From an uncultured Bacteroidales bacterium (GTDB lineage: Bacteria; Bacteroidota; Bacteroidia; Bacteroidales; Bacteroidaceae): a stretch of 9,292 bases of DNA. The notes beneath the pieces are model-generated. The model saw only the letters and a program-made list of their open reading frames with translations, had not been told where the DNA came from and did no database searches. Where the stretch lies: positions 1-9,292 of the forward strand of contig CACZRQ010000300.1 of the NCBI GenBank assembly GCA_902783615.1. The letters are read 5' to 3'. Position 1 is the first letter of the stretch, and the number at the start of each line of letters is the position of its first letter. This document shows, piece after piece, positions 1-7,928 of the stretch. Made by a program: the position numbers and the translations under genes.

Positions 1-1
1 C

Positions 2-1489
2 CCATACATCAACATCGACCCAGGTACGCTGAATCCTTACGAGCATGGTGAGTGTTACGTAACGGCCGATGGGATGGAAACCGACCTTGATTTAGGTCAC
101 TACGAACGTTTCACGGGTATTGAGACCACACGTGACAACAGTGTCACTACGGGTCGTATCTACTTGAGTGTCATAGAACGGGAAAGACGTGGGGACTACT
201 TGGGAAAGACCATCCAAGTGGTACCTCATATTACAGATGAGATTAAGCGCCGCATCTTGCTGAACGCCACAAAGCAACCATTCGACTTTGTGATTACAGA
301 GATAGGCGGCACTATTGGTGACATAGAAAGTCAGCCGTTCTTGGAGGCCATCCGCCAGCTGCGATGGGAATTGGGGCCACAACGGGCACTGAACGTGCAC
401 CTGACCTACGTTCCTTACTTGGCAGCTGCGGGTGAGCTGAAGACAAAACCCACGCAAACCAGCGTGAAACAACTGCAGGGACTGGGTATTCAGCCTGAAG
501 TACTGGTGTTGCGAACGGAGCATGAGCTGAACGACAACATCCGAGAAAAGGTGGCGCATTTCTGCAATGTGGATGTGAAGGCTGTGATACAAAGTCAGGA
601 TCTACCTTCCATTTATGAAGTGCCTGTGAACATGCTGCGGCAAGGGCTGGATGCGGTGATCTTGCAAAAGATGGGAGTGGAACCTGCGCAGGAACCCGAT
701 TTGGGAGCTTGGCGCGATTTCCTGGAGCGCAGGAAAAAGGCAACCCAAGAAATGAAGATTGCTTTGGTGGGGAAATACGATTTGCAGGATGCCTATAAGA
801 GCATTATTGAGAGCCTGGCCCATGCGGGAACCTATAACGACCGCAAGGTGAAGGCCATTTTTGTGAATAGCGAGGGCATTACCCGTGAAAACATCTCCGC
901 TCAACTGCAAGGTATGGCAGGCGTTGTCATCTGTCCAGGCTTCGGCACACGAGGCATCGAAGGCAAGATCATTGCTGCTGAATATACTCGCACACACGAC
1001 ATTCCCACCTTCGGCATCTGTTTAGGAATGCAGATGATGGTGATAGAATTCGCTAGAAATGTCTTGGGCTATCAGGATGCGAACAGTAGCGAGATGGACG
1101 AGCAGACTCCTCACAATGTCATCGACATGATGGAGGAGCAGAAGACAATCACCCAGATGGGCGGCACTATGCGACTGGGATCATACGAATGTAAACTCCT
1201 GGAGGGGAGTCGGACATATCAGGCATACGGCGAGAAGGTCATCATCAATGAGAGGCATCGCCATCGTTATGAGTTCAACAACCGCTATCAGGAAGCGTTT
1301 GAAAACAAGGGGATGAAATGCGTGGGCATCAATCCTGCATCTAATCTTGTCGAGATCGTGGAGATACCTGATTTAAAATGGTATATCGGCACTCAGTTCC
1401 ATCCGGAATATTCATCCACAGTGCTGCATCCGCATCCATTATTCATGTCATTTATAAAAGCCTGCATCGATGGAACAACTGAAGCATGA
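2..1489 (+). CDS. pyrG: CTP synthase (glutamine-hydrolysing), 5'-truncated by window edge
   Basis: CTP synthase aminates UTP to CTP using ATP and the amide nitrogen of glutamine, the last step of cytosolic pyrimidine nucleotide synthesis. The reading frame is open from base 2, so the gene begins upstream. The ATG at 74 is internal: the 24 codons before it encode the conserved INIDPGTLNPYEHGE region. About 495 residues are visible of a family length near 535, and the N-terminal P-loop is missing. The synthetase part shows GGTIGDIES (metal-binding Glu) and KTKPTQ. The class I glutaminase part shows the lid motif GFGTRGIEGK, the nucleophile in GICLGMQ (codon 1019-1021) and HPEYSS with the His and Glu of the triad (1400-1408). 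The last 20 bases overlap purF, suggesting cotranscription and coupled translation. Identification is secure; all diagnostic motifs in the visible part are intact. Confidence 0.97.
   Translation, partial: PYINIDPGTLNPYEHGECYVTADGMETDLDLGHYERFTGIETTRDNSVTTGRIYLSVIERERRGDYLGKTIQVVPHITDEIKRRILLNATKQPFDFVITEIGGTIGDIESQPFLEAIRQLRWELGPQRALNVHLTYVPYLAAAGELKTKPTQTSVKQLQGLGIQPEVLVLRTEHELNDNIREKVAHFCNVDVKAVIQSQDLPSIYEVPVNMLRQGLDAVILQKMGVEPAQEPDLGAWRDFLERRKKATQEMKIALVGKYDLQDAYKSIIESLAHAGTYNDRKVKAIFVNSEGITRENISAQLQGMAGVVICPGFGTRGIEGKIIAAEYTRTHDIPTFGICLGMQMMVIEFARNVLGYQDANSSEMDEQTPHNVIDMMEEQKTITQMGGTMRLGSYECKLLEGSRTYQAYGEKVIINERHRHRYEFNNRYQEAFENKGMKCVGINPASNLVEIVEIPDLKWYIGTQFHPEYSSTVLHPHPLFMSFIKACIDGTTEA
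1470..1489 (+). other. 20-base pyrG/purF gene overlap
   Basis: The purF ATG at 1470 lies 20 bases before the end of the pyrG TGA (1487-1489), in a different frame. No Shine-Dalgarno sequence precedes it, and an in-frame stop at 1455-1457 excludes an earlier purF start. This suggests reinitiation or coupled translation within one transcript. Confidence 0.85.
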
Positions 1490-3251
1490 GTGTGGGGTGG
1501 CGATGATTCGCTTGCTGAAGCCTTTGAGCTATTACGAGCAGAAGTACAGCACTTGGCGCTACGGATTGAACAAGCTCTACCTGCTGATGGAGAAGCAGCA
1601 CAACCGTGGCCAGGAAGGGGCTGGTATGGCCTGCGTGAACCTCGATGCTCCTGTGGGTGAGGAATATATGTTTCGTGAAAAGGCAGAGGGGAAAGATGCC
1701 ATTACGGAGATATTCAAAAAAGTAGATAAGTCGTTTGAAGGCCAACTCTACATGGGGCATTTGCGCTATTCCACCACAGGCAAGAGCGGCTTGCAATACG
1801 TGCATCCCTTCTTGCGGAGAAACAACTGGAGAGCCAAAAACCTTTGTCTGTGTGGTAATTTCAACATGACCAACATCGACGAGGTTTTTGCTTTTCTAAC
1901 AGAGCAGGGACAGTCGCCCCGCATCTATGGCGACTCCTACATCACGCTCGAGCTGATGGGGCATCGTTTGGATCGTGAGGTGGAAAGACTCTTTGCCGAA
2001 GCAAAGGAAAAAGGGTTGGAAGGCATCGATATCACCCATTATATCGACAATCATGTGGAGATGGCCAACGTGCTGAAAACCACCATGCCCCACTTTGATG
2101 GCGGCTATGTGATGTGCGGACTCACAGGCTCGGGGGAAATGTTTGCCGTGCGCGACCCTTGGGGCATCCGCCCAGCTTTCTTCTATCGCGATGACGAAGT
2201 GGTGGTTGTAGCGAGTGAGCGCCCAGTGATTCAAACCACCTTCGACCTGCAGGCAGACGACATCCAAGAACTGAAGCCAGGCCAGTCGCTCATTGTTCAC
2301 AAAACTGGGCAATGCAACTTAGAGCAGATCATGCCGGCACAAAAGCTGTCGGCTTGTTCGTTCGAGCGCATCTACTTCAGTCGAGGATCCGACTGCGACA
2401 TCTACTTGGAGCGCAAACGCTTAGGGGAGCAACTCACTCCTGCCATCATCGATGCCATTGGGGGTGATGTGGCTCACACGGTCTTCTCTTATATCCCCAA
2501 TACTGCCGAGGTGGCCTTTCATGGTATGACCGATGGCCTGCGACGCCTTGACCACGATGTGAGGATAGAGAAGGTGGTTTGGAAAGACATCAAGCTGCGT
2601 ACCTTTATCAGCGATGGGGCAGAGCGCAACGACCTGGCTGCCCATGTGTATGACATCACTTATGGCTCGCTCATTCCCTACGAGGATAACCTGGTAATCA
2701 TAGACGACAGCATTGTGCGAGGTACCACGTTGAAGGAAAGCATCTTCAAGATTCTCGACCGCCTGCATCCCAAGAAGATAGTCATGGTGTCGAGTTCGCC
2801 GCAAATCCGCTATCCTGACTACTATGGAATCGACATGTCGCACTTGCAAGAACTTTGCGCCTTCCGCGCTGCCATCGCCCTCATTCAGGAACGAGGCTTG
2901 CAACACATCATTGCCGATACGTATCGGAAGTGTAGGGAGGCTTTGGAAAAGGGAAACAGGAAAACGGTTAAGGATCAAGGGCTAACGGACAACGAAAACT
3001 TCGTTCGTGAAATCTACGCCCCCTTTACCGTAGAAGATATCAATCAGAAAATCGTTGAGATATTACGACCCTGTGGCATGCAGACACCCGTTGAGTTGGT
3101 GTTCCAAACCATAGAGGGCTTGCATAAGGCTTGTCCCCATCATCCAGGTGATTGGTATTTCACGGGCCACTACCCAACGCCAGGTGGCATCTGCTTAGTG
3201 AATCAGGCGTTTGTGAATTATGTAGAACAGGTTTTAAAGTTGCAGCTATAA
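1470..3251 (+). CDS. purF: Amidophosphoribosyltransferase, divergent Bacteroidetes-type PurF
   Basis: PurF makes 5-phosphoribosylamine from PRPP and glutamine, the first committed step of purine synthesis. The 593-residue protein has an N-terminal class II glutaminase domain and a C-terminal phosphoribosyltransferase domain. The start at 1470 is well fixed: an in-frame stop lies at 1455-1457, and the next ATG (1503) would remove the nucleophile. That nucleophile is Cys8 in KHECGVAM, so removal of a seven-residue propeptide is expected. GHLRYSTTG (Arg99) and CGNFNMTN (128-135) follow. In the latter, Phe131 sits where most PurFs have the oxyanion Gly. The PRPP loop is VIIDDSIVRGTT (409-420, Asp412/Asp413). 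The C-terminal segment IEGL...YFTGHYPTP (548-571) matches the usual PurF tail. The protein is longer than E. coli PurF (about 505). A related non-PurF amidotransferase role cannot be fully excluded, but the PRPP motif argues for PurF. Confidence 0.9.
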   Translation: MEQLKHECGVAMIRLLKPLSYYEQKYSTWRYGLNKLYLLMEKQHNRGQEGAGMACVNLDAPVGEEYMFREKAEGKDAITEIFKKVDKSFEGQLYMGHLRYSTTGKSGLQYVHPFLRRNNWRAKNLCLCGNFNMTNIDEVFAFLTEQGQSPRIYGDSYITLELMGHRLDREVERLFAEAKEKGLEGIDITHYIDNHVEMANVLKTTMPHFDGGYVMCGLTGSGEMFAVRDPWGIRPAFFYRDDEVVVVASERPVIQTTFDLQADDIQELKPGQSLIVHKTGQCNLEQIMPAQKLSACSFERIYFSRGSDCDIYLERKRLGEQLTPAIIDAIGGDVAHTVFSYIPNTAEVAFHGMTDGLRRLDHDVRIEKVVWKDIKLRTFISDGAERNDLAAHVYDITYGSLIPYEDNLVIIDDSIVRGTTLKESIFKILDRLHPKKIVMVSSSPQIRYPDYYGIDMSHLQELCAFRAAIALIQERGLQHIIADTYRKCREALEKGNRKTVKDQGLTDNENFVREIYAPFTVEDINQKIVEILRPCGMQTPVELVFQTIEGLHKACPHHPGDWYFTGHYPTPGGICLVNQAFVNYVEQVLKLQL

Positions 3252-3256
3252 TGATG
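3249..3256 (+). other. purF stop / carA tandem start (TAATGATG)
   Basis: The purF TAA (3249-3251) shares its last A with the carA ATG (3251-3253), and a second in-frame ATG follows directly (3254-3256). A one-base overlap of this kind is typical of coupled termination and reinitiation. Which ATG is used cannot be told from sequence. Confidence 0.85.
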
Positions 3257-4351
3257 AAAAGACGTGCAAAATTAATACTCGATAACGGCACGCAGTTCTA
3301 CGGTTGGTCGTTTGGTTATGAAGCCTTTGCAGTTGGCGAGGTGGTGTTCAACACCGCTATGACGGGTTATCCAGAGAGTCTGACTGACCCAAGCTATGCA
3401 GGACAGATTCTGGTAACCACCTATCCGTTGATTGGCAACTATGGCGTGCCTGATACAGGTCTTGGGAAAAACGGTTTGCCGCTGTTTATGGAAAGCGAAA
3501 AGATACATGTCAAGGCATTGGTTGTGGCTGATTATAGCGAGGCATATTCCCATTGGAACGCAAATGAGTCGCTGGCCACCTGGTTGAAGCGTGAGAAGAT
3601 TGTGGCCATATCAGGTATTGATACCCGCCGACTTACGATGATGTTGAGAGAACGAGGCGTGATGATGGGAAAGATTGAAATTGAGGGTTTGTCATCGATT
3701 GATAATCAATATCATGCGGATTATGGTTCTGTGAATTGGGTGGAACAGGTGAGCTGCAAAGAGGTTATAACCTATAAGCCGGAAGGATCGATTGTCAACA
3801 AGAAAGTGGTTTTAGTCGATTGCGGCGTCAAGGCCTACATCATCCGTTGCTTGCTGCGTCGCGGCATTGAAGTGATACGGGTACCTTGGGACTACGACTT
3901 CAATCAGTTGGAGTTCGATGGTCTGTTCTTGGCGAACGGTCCTGGCGACCCAGAGCGTTGCGGAGAAACAGTGGAGCACATTCGCACATTCCTGCAAAAC
4001 GAGCATGTAAGACCTTGCATGGGAATCTGTTTAGGCAACCAGTTGCTGGCCAAGGCTGCTGGTGCAAAGACCTATAAGTTGAAATATGGACATCGCTCTC
4101 ATAACCAGCCTGTACAGAAGGTGGGTACCACCCAGTGCTTCATCACCTCGCAGAATCATGGTTATGCGGTGGATGACAGCACGTTGCCAGCAGATTGGCA
4201 GCCGCTGTTTGTCAACATGAACGATGGGTCGAACGAAGGCATCCGCCATCAGTCGATGCCTTGGTTCTCTGCACAGTTCCATCCAGAAGCATGTTCTGGT
4301 CCTGTGGATACTGAGTTTTTGTTTGATGATTTCGTAAAATTGTTAGGATGA
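3251..4351 (+). CDS. carA: Carbamoyl-phosphate synthase small (glutaminase) subunit
   Basis: CarA hydrolyses glutamine and channels ammonia to CarB for carbamoyl phosphate, the precursor of pyrimidines and arginine. The frame is open upstream to an ATG at 3152, but that stretch lies inside purF and resembles no CarA. The ATG at 3251, giving MMKRRAKLILDNG, is the natural start; a second ATG follows at 3254. The product is 366 residues, near the family norm. The N-terminal small-chain domain (about 1-165) has the typical FNTAMTGYPESLTDPSYAGQ and GISGIDTR-like (AISGIDTRRL) motifs. The class I glutaminase domain has Cys260 in GICLGNQ and His344/Glu346 in HPEA. The C-terminal part (SQNHGYAVD, LPADWQPLF, NDGSNEGI) resembles, from memory, the glutaminase domain of eukaryotic CAD more than E. 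coli CarA. Start and stop overlap its neighbours, consistent with translational coupling and stoichiometric production with CarB. Confidence 0.95.
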   Translation: MMKRRAKLILDNGTQFYGWSFGYEAFAVGEVVFNTAMTGYPESLTDPSYAGQILVTTYPLIGNYGVPDTGLGKNGLPLFMESEKIHVKALVVADYSEAYSHWNANESLATWLKREKIVAISGIDTRRLTMMLRERGVMMGKIEIEGLSSIDNQYHADYGSVNWVEQVSCKEVITYKPEGSIVNKKVVLVDCGVKAYIIRCLLRRGIEVIRVPWDYDFNQLEFDGLFLANGPGDPERCGETVEHIRTFLQNEHVRPCMGICLGNQLLAKAAGAKTYKLKYGHRSHNQPVQKVGTTQCFITSQNHGYAVDDSTLPADWQPLFVNMNDGSNEGIRHQSMPWFSAQFHPEACSGPVDTEFLFDDFVKLLG

Positions 4352-4353
4352 TG
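4348..4353 (+). other. carA stop / carB tandem start (ATGATG)
   Basis: The carB ATG (4348-4350) overlaps the carA TGA (4349-4351) by four bases in all, and a second in-frame ATG sits at 4351-4353. Either start allows coupling of the two subunits, and the arrangement mirrors the purF/carA junction. Confidence 0.85.
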
Positions 4354-6048
4354 GAGAGGAAAGATATAAAAAAGGTGTTGCTTTTAGGCAGTGGAGCCTT
4401 GAAGATTGGTCAAGCGGGCGAGTTCGACTATAGCGGTGCACAGGCACTGAAGGCCTTGAAGGAAGAAGGCATTCATTCGGTGCTCATCAACCCTAACATC
4501 GCTACGGTGCAAACATCAGAAGGTGTGGCAAATACTGTATATTTTCAGCCTGTGCGCAGCGATTTTGTGGAGCGGGTGATCGAGAAAGAACGTCCTGACG
4601 GAATCTTGCTGTCCTTTGGTGGACAAACGGCTTTGAACTGTGGTGTAGAGCTTTACCAGAAAGGCGTGTTGGAGAAATATGGCGTCGAAGTGTTGGGAAC
4701 GCCCGTGCAGGCCATCATCGATACGGAAGACCGCGACTTGTTTGTGAAACGACTCGACGAGATTGGGGTGAAAACCATCAAGAGTCATGCCTGTGAAAGC
4801 GTGGAAGAGGTGCAGCAGGCAGCCCACGAATTGGGGTTCCCTGTAATACTGAGGGCAGCATACGCCTTAGGCGGACTCGGCTCTGGCTTCTGCGAAAACG
4901 ATGAGGAACTGCTGGTGCAAGCAGAAGAAGCTTTCTCGTTCTCGCCACAGGTGCTGGTGGAGAAATCCCTGAAAGGCTGGAAAGAAATAGAGTATGAGGT
5001 TGTTAGAGACCGCTACAACAACTGCATCACTGTGTGCAACATGGAGAACCTCGACCCATTGGGCATCCATACGGGCGAATCAATAGTTGTGGCTCCCTCG
5101 CAGACACTCACCAATTCAGAGTATCACAAACTGCGTGCCTTGGCCATCAAGATTATCTGCCATCTTGGCATTGTGGGCGAATGTAATGTACAATATGCCC
5201 TCGACCCTCAATCGGAGGACTACCGAGTGATAGAGGTCAATGCGCGACTGTCTCGTTCTTCAGCATTGGCATCGAAGGCCACGGGCTATCCTTTGGCATT
5301 CGTGGCAGCCAAACTGGGTTTGGGCTACGGACTCTTTGAACTGAAGAATAGTGTGACGAAAACCACCAGCGCCTTCTTTGAACCAGCCCTCGACTATGTG
5401 GTGGTGAAGATTCCCCGTTGGGATTTGACGAAGTTTCACGGTGTAAAACGAGAACTCGGTTCATCGATGAAGAGCGTGGGAGAGGTGATGGCTATTGGTC
5501 GAACTTTTGAGGAAGCCCTTCAGAAAGGCTTGCGTATGATTGGTCAAGGCATGCATGGTTTCGTGGAGAATCATGAAATCAAGATTCCTGACATTGCAAC
5601 CGCTTTGCATGAGCCAACGGATATGCGCGTTTTCGTGGTGTCGAAAGCGATGAAGGTTGGATACGGCATCGAGCAGATTCACCAACTGACAAAGATTGAC
5701 CGCTGGTTTCTGCAGAAATTCAAGCACATCATCAACATCGACCAAAGACTGAAAGAATTCTCATACATCACGGAATTCATACAGTTTATGGAAAAAACTG
5801 AGCTGTTGGAATACATTGAATCGCCAGAATTTGTAAATTTGCTGCATGAAGCTAAAATATATGGTTTTTCTGACTTTCAGATTGCGCGTGCACTGAATCT
5901 TGAAACCATACTGAGCACGGAAAAGGCAGGCCTGCTGGTACGTTCTTGGCGCAAGGAATTGAGCATTATGCCCATTGTAAACCAGATAGATACCCTAGCG
6001 GCAGAATACCCTGCCCAAACCAATTATTTGTATATGTCTTATCTTTAA
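4348..6048 (+). CDS. carB: Carbamoyl-phosphate synthase large subunit, N-terminal half only
   Basis: Complete CarB (about 1,070 residues) has two homologous halves: the first makes carboxyphosphate and carbamate, the second phosphorylates carbamate and ends in an allosteric domain. This gene encodes 566 residues, covering only the first half. It shows the pre-ATP-grasp segment (GSGALKIGQAGEFDYSG), the ATP-grasp domain with Arg169 and glycine loop GGLGSG (175-180), metal and nucleotide residues Glu296, Asn298 and Arg300 in EVNARLSRSSALASKATG, and an oligomerisation-like domain to about 550. The reading frame ends at AAEYPAQTNYLYMSYL, exactly the inter-half linker, then TAA. glmS begins 11 bases later, so no second half follows in any frame. 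Sequence style is CAD-like. It starts in a 4-base ATGA overlap with carA (alternative ATG at 4351). Whether this half works alone, pairs with a separately encoded half, or is a broken remnant cannot be told here. Confidence 0.93.
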   Translation: MMERKDIKKVLLLGSGALKIGQAGEFDYSGAQALKALKEEGIHSVLINPNIATVQTSEGVANTVYFQPVRSDFVERVIEKERPDGILLSFGGQTALNCGVELYQKGVLEKYGVEVLGTPVQAIIDTEDRDLFVKRLDEIGVKTIKSHACESVEEVQQAAHELGFPVILRAAYALGGLGSGFCENDEELLVQAEEAFSFSPQVLVEKSLKGWKEIEYEVVRDRYNNCITVCNMENLDPLGIHTGESIVVAPSQTLTNSEYHKLRALAIKIICHLGIVGECNVQYALDPQSEDYRVIEVNARLSRSSALASKATGYPLAFVAAKLGLGYGLFELKNSVTKTTSAFFEPALDYVVVKIPRWDLTKFHGVKRELGSSMKSVGEVMAIGRTFEEALQKGLRMIGQGMHGFVENHEIKIPDIATALHEPTDMRVFVVSKAMKVGYGIEQIHQLTKIDRWFLQKFKHIINIDQRLKEFSYITEFIQFMEKTELLEYIESPEFVNLLHEAKIYGFSDFQIARALNLETILSTEKAGLLVRSWRKELSIMPIVNQIDTLAAEYPAQTNYLYMSYL

Positions 6049-6059
6049 AATATAGAATT
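6049..6059 (+). other. 11-base carB-glmS spacer (likely loss or split junction)
   Basis: The spacer is A/T-rich (AATATAGAATT) and has no purine-rich Shine-Dalgarno motif, hairpin or recognisable promoter. It sits where the second half of carB would be expected if the gene were full length. The frame after the carB TAA reads to a TAG within glmS and shows no CarB-like residues. Confidence 0.6.
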
Positions 6060-7904
6060 ATGTGTGGGATTGTAGGTTACATAGGCACTAAGCAAGCCTA
6101 TCCAATATTGATAAAGGGACTCAAGCGACTGGAATATCGTGGCTACGATAGTGCAGGAGTGGCCATGATTAACCAGAATGGCAGTCTGAATGTGTACAAA
6201 ACCAAAGGGAAGGTGGATAACCTGACTGACTATTGCACCGACAAGGATGTATCTGGATGTGTGGGCATTGCCCATACGCGCTGGGCTACTCACGGTGAGC
6301 CGTCGGCACGAAATGCCCATCCGCACTACTCCCAGAGTCACAATCTGGCCATCATCCACAATGGCATCATTGAAAACTATGCCGAAATCAAGGCGAAGTT
6401 GCAGGAGAAGGGTGTGAAGTTTGCCAGTGACACCGACACGGAAGTATTGGTGCAATTGGTGGAATACATCATGACGAAGAAGAAGTTGACGTTGCTTGAA
6501 GCGGTGCAGATAGCACTCTATCAAGTGATTGGCGCATACGCTGTTGCCATCCTCGACAAGCGCGATCCAACCCAGATTATCGCAGCTCGCAAGCAGAGTC
6601 CGCTGGTGGTGGGCATCGGTGATGGAGAGTTTTTCTTGGGTTCTGATGCCAGTCCGATCATTGAATACACAAATCAAGTGGTATATTTAGAGGATGGAAA
6701 CATTGCCGTTATCCGCTTGGGCGAGGAATTGAAGGTGATGAGCATCCTGGGTAAGGAGCAGGAACTGCAGGTAAAGAAAGTGGATATCGATTTGGGACAA
6801 ATAGAGAAGGGCGGCTACAAGCACTTCATGCTGAAGGAGATATTTGAACAGCCTGAGTGTTTGCTCAACTGTATGCGAGGACGCATCAACGTAGAGGGAA
6901 GCCAAGTGACACTGTCTGCCTTGATTGACTACCAGAAGCAGTTGCTCGAAGCCAAGCGCTTCGTCATTGTGGCCTGTGGCACCTCGTGGCATGCAGCACT
7001 TATCGGCAAACAACTCATCGAGAATCTCTGTCGCATTCCGTGTGAGGTGGAATATGCCTCTGAGTTCCGCTACCGCAATCCAGTTGTGGGAAAGGATGAT
7101 GTGGTGATCGCTATCTCGCAGAGTGGCGAAACGGCTGATACCTTGGCTGCCATACAATTGGCAAAAGAAAGGGGCGCCTTTATCTATGGCATTTGCAACG
7201 CCATAGGTTCGAGCATCCCTCGTGCCACCGATACGGGTACTTATATCCATGTGGGACCTGAGATTGGTGTGGCATCCACCAAGGCGTTCACGGGACAGGT
7301 TACGGTGTTGTCGATGTTGGCGCTCTGTTTAGCCAACAAGTTGCATACCATCACCACAGAGCAGTATCAGCAAATGGTGAAGGAACTCACTCGCATACCG
7401 AAGAAAATGGAACGCGCTTTGCAAACCAACGAGCAGATTGAGCACTTGGCGATGATATTCACCTATGCCAAAAATTGTCTGTATCTGGGTCGTGGCTACA
7501 ACTATCCTGTGGCTTTGGAAGGAGCATTGAAGTTGAAGGAAATCAGCTATATCCATGCAGAAGGCTATCCCGCAGCAGAGATGAAGCATGGCCCCATTGC
7601 CTTGATTGATTCCGAGATGCCTGTGTTTGTCATCGCTACTCGCGACAGACTGTATGAAAAGGTGCTCTCTAACATCCAAGAGGTGCGGGCACGCGGTGGT
7701 AGAGTTACAGCATTGGTGACAGCTGGCGATGAGCTGATTAGCCAATATGCCGACCATGTGATTGAGTTGCCTGATACACTGGAATGTTTCCAGCCACTCA
7801 TTGCCTCCATCCCTCTGCAACTATTGGCCTATCACATTGCTGTATGCAAGGGCAAGGATGTGGACAGACCTCGCAACCTGGCAAAAAGTGTAACTGTAGA
7901 ATAA
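6060..7904 (+). CDS. glmS: Glutamine--fructose-6-phosphate aminotransferase (isomerising)
   Basis: GlmS converts fructose-6-phosphate and glutamine to glucosamine-6-phosphate, the entry to UDP-GlcNAc for peptidoglycan and lipopolysaccharide. The product is 614 residues, full family length. The frame is open upstream to 5946 inside carB, but the start must be ATG 6060, which puts the class II nucleophile at Cys2 (MCGIVGYIG). The glutaminase domain has HTRWATHG, HNGIIEN and SDTDTEV. Two SIS sugar-isomerase domains follow, with ACGTS (305-309), ISQSGET (352-358), KEISYIHAEGYP (catalytic Glu494, Lys493 region), His510 in KHGP, and the C-terminal tail NLAKSVTVE with the fructose-phosphate-binding Lys609. 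All expected catalytic residues are present. It follows carB by 11 bases, and there is no room for a glmS ribozyme, so expression presumably depends on the operon promoter. Confidence 0.97.
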   Translation: MCGIVGYIGTKQAYPILIKGLKRLEYRGYDSAGVAMINQNGSLNVYKTKGKVDNLTDYCTDKDVSGCVGIAHTRWATHGEPSARNAHPHYSQSHNLAIIHNGIIENYAEIKAKLQEKGVKFASDTDTEVLVQLVEYIMTKKKLTLLEAVQIALYQVIGAYAVAILDKRDPTQIIAARKQSPLVVGIGDGEFFLGSDASPIIEYTNQVVYLEDGNIAVIRLGEELKVMSILGKEQELQVKKVDIDLGQIEKGGYKHFMLKEIFEQPECLLNCMRGRINVEGSQVTLSALIDYQKQLLEAKRFVIVACGTSWHAALIGKQLIENLCRIPCEVEYASEFRYRNPVVGKDDVVIAISQSGETADTLAAIQLAKERGAFIYGICNAIGSSIPRATDTGTYIHVGPEIGVASTKAFTGQVTVLSMLALCLANKLHTITTEQYQQMVKELTRIPKKMERALQTNEQIEHLAMIFTYAKNCLYLGRGYNYPVALEGALKLKEISYIHAEGYPAAEMKHGPIALIDSEMPVFVIATRDRLYEKVLSNIQEVRARGGRVTALVTAGDELISQYADHVIELPDTLECFQPLIASIPLQLLAYHIAVCKGKDVDRPRNLAKSVTVE

Positions 7905-7928
7905 TAGATAATCAAATAATTATAAGAT
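7905..7928 (+). other. 24-base AT-rich glmS-asnB spacer
   Basis: This is the longest non-coding stretch in the window. It starts with TAG directly after the glmS TAA, forming a tandem stop, and is otherwise nearly all A/T. No inverted repeat or terminator is present, so readthrough from glmS into asnB is expected. Confidence 0.6.

Noticed and set aside
3152..3250. Upstream extension of the carA frame to ATG 3152
   Set aside because: These 33 codons lie inside the conserved C-terminus of purF and do not resemble CarA. ATG 3251 gives the normal family N-terminus.
5946..6059. Upstream extension of the glmS frame to ATG 5946
   Set aside because: It would bury the essential Cys2 nucleophile behind 38 unrelated residues encoded within carB.
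6049..6059. Possible glmS ribozyme/riboswitch before glmS
   Set aside because: Only 11 non-coding bases precede the start, far too few for the ribozyme.
6025..6059. Possible Bacteroidetes promoter (TTTG / TAnnTTTG) before glmS
   Set aside because: The AT-rich stretch contains TATTTG but not a correctly spaced TAnnTTTG with an upstream TTTG element.
6045..6677. 210-codon antisense open frame opposite glmS
   Set aside because: It lies wholly opposite the well-supported glmS coding sequence, has low-complexity, unrecognisable protein content, and shows no start context of its own. It is a shadow frame.
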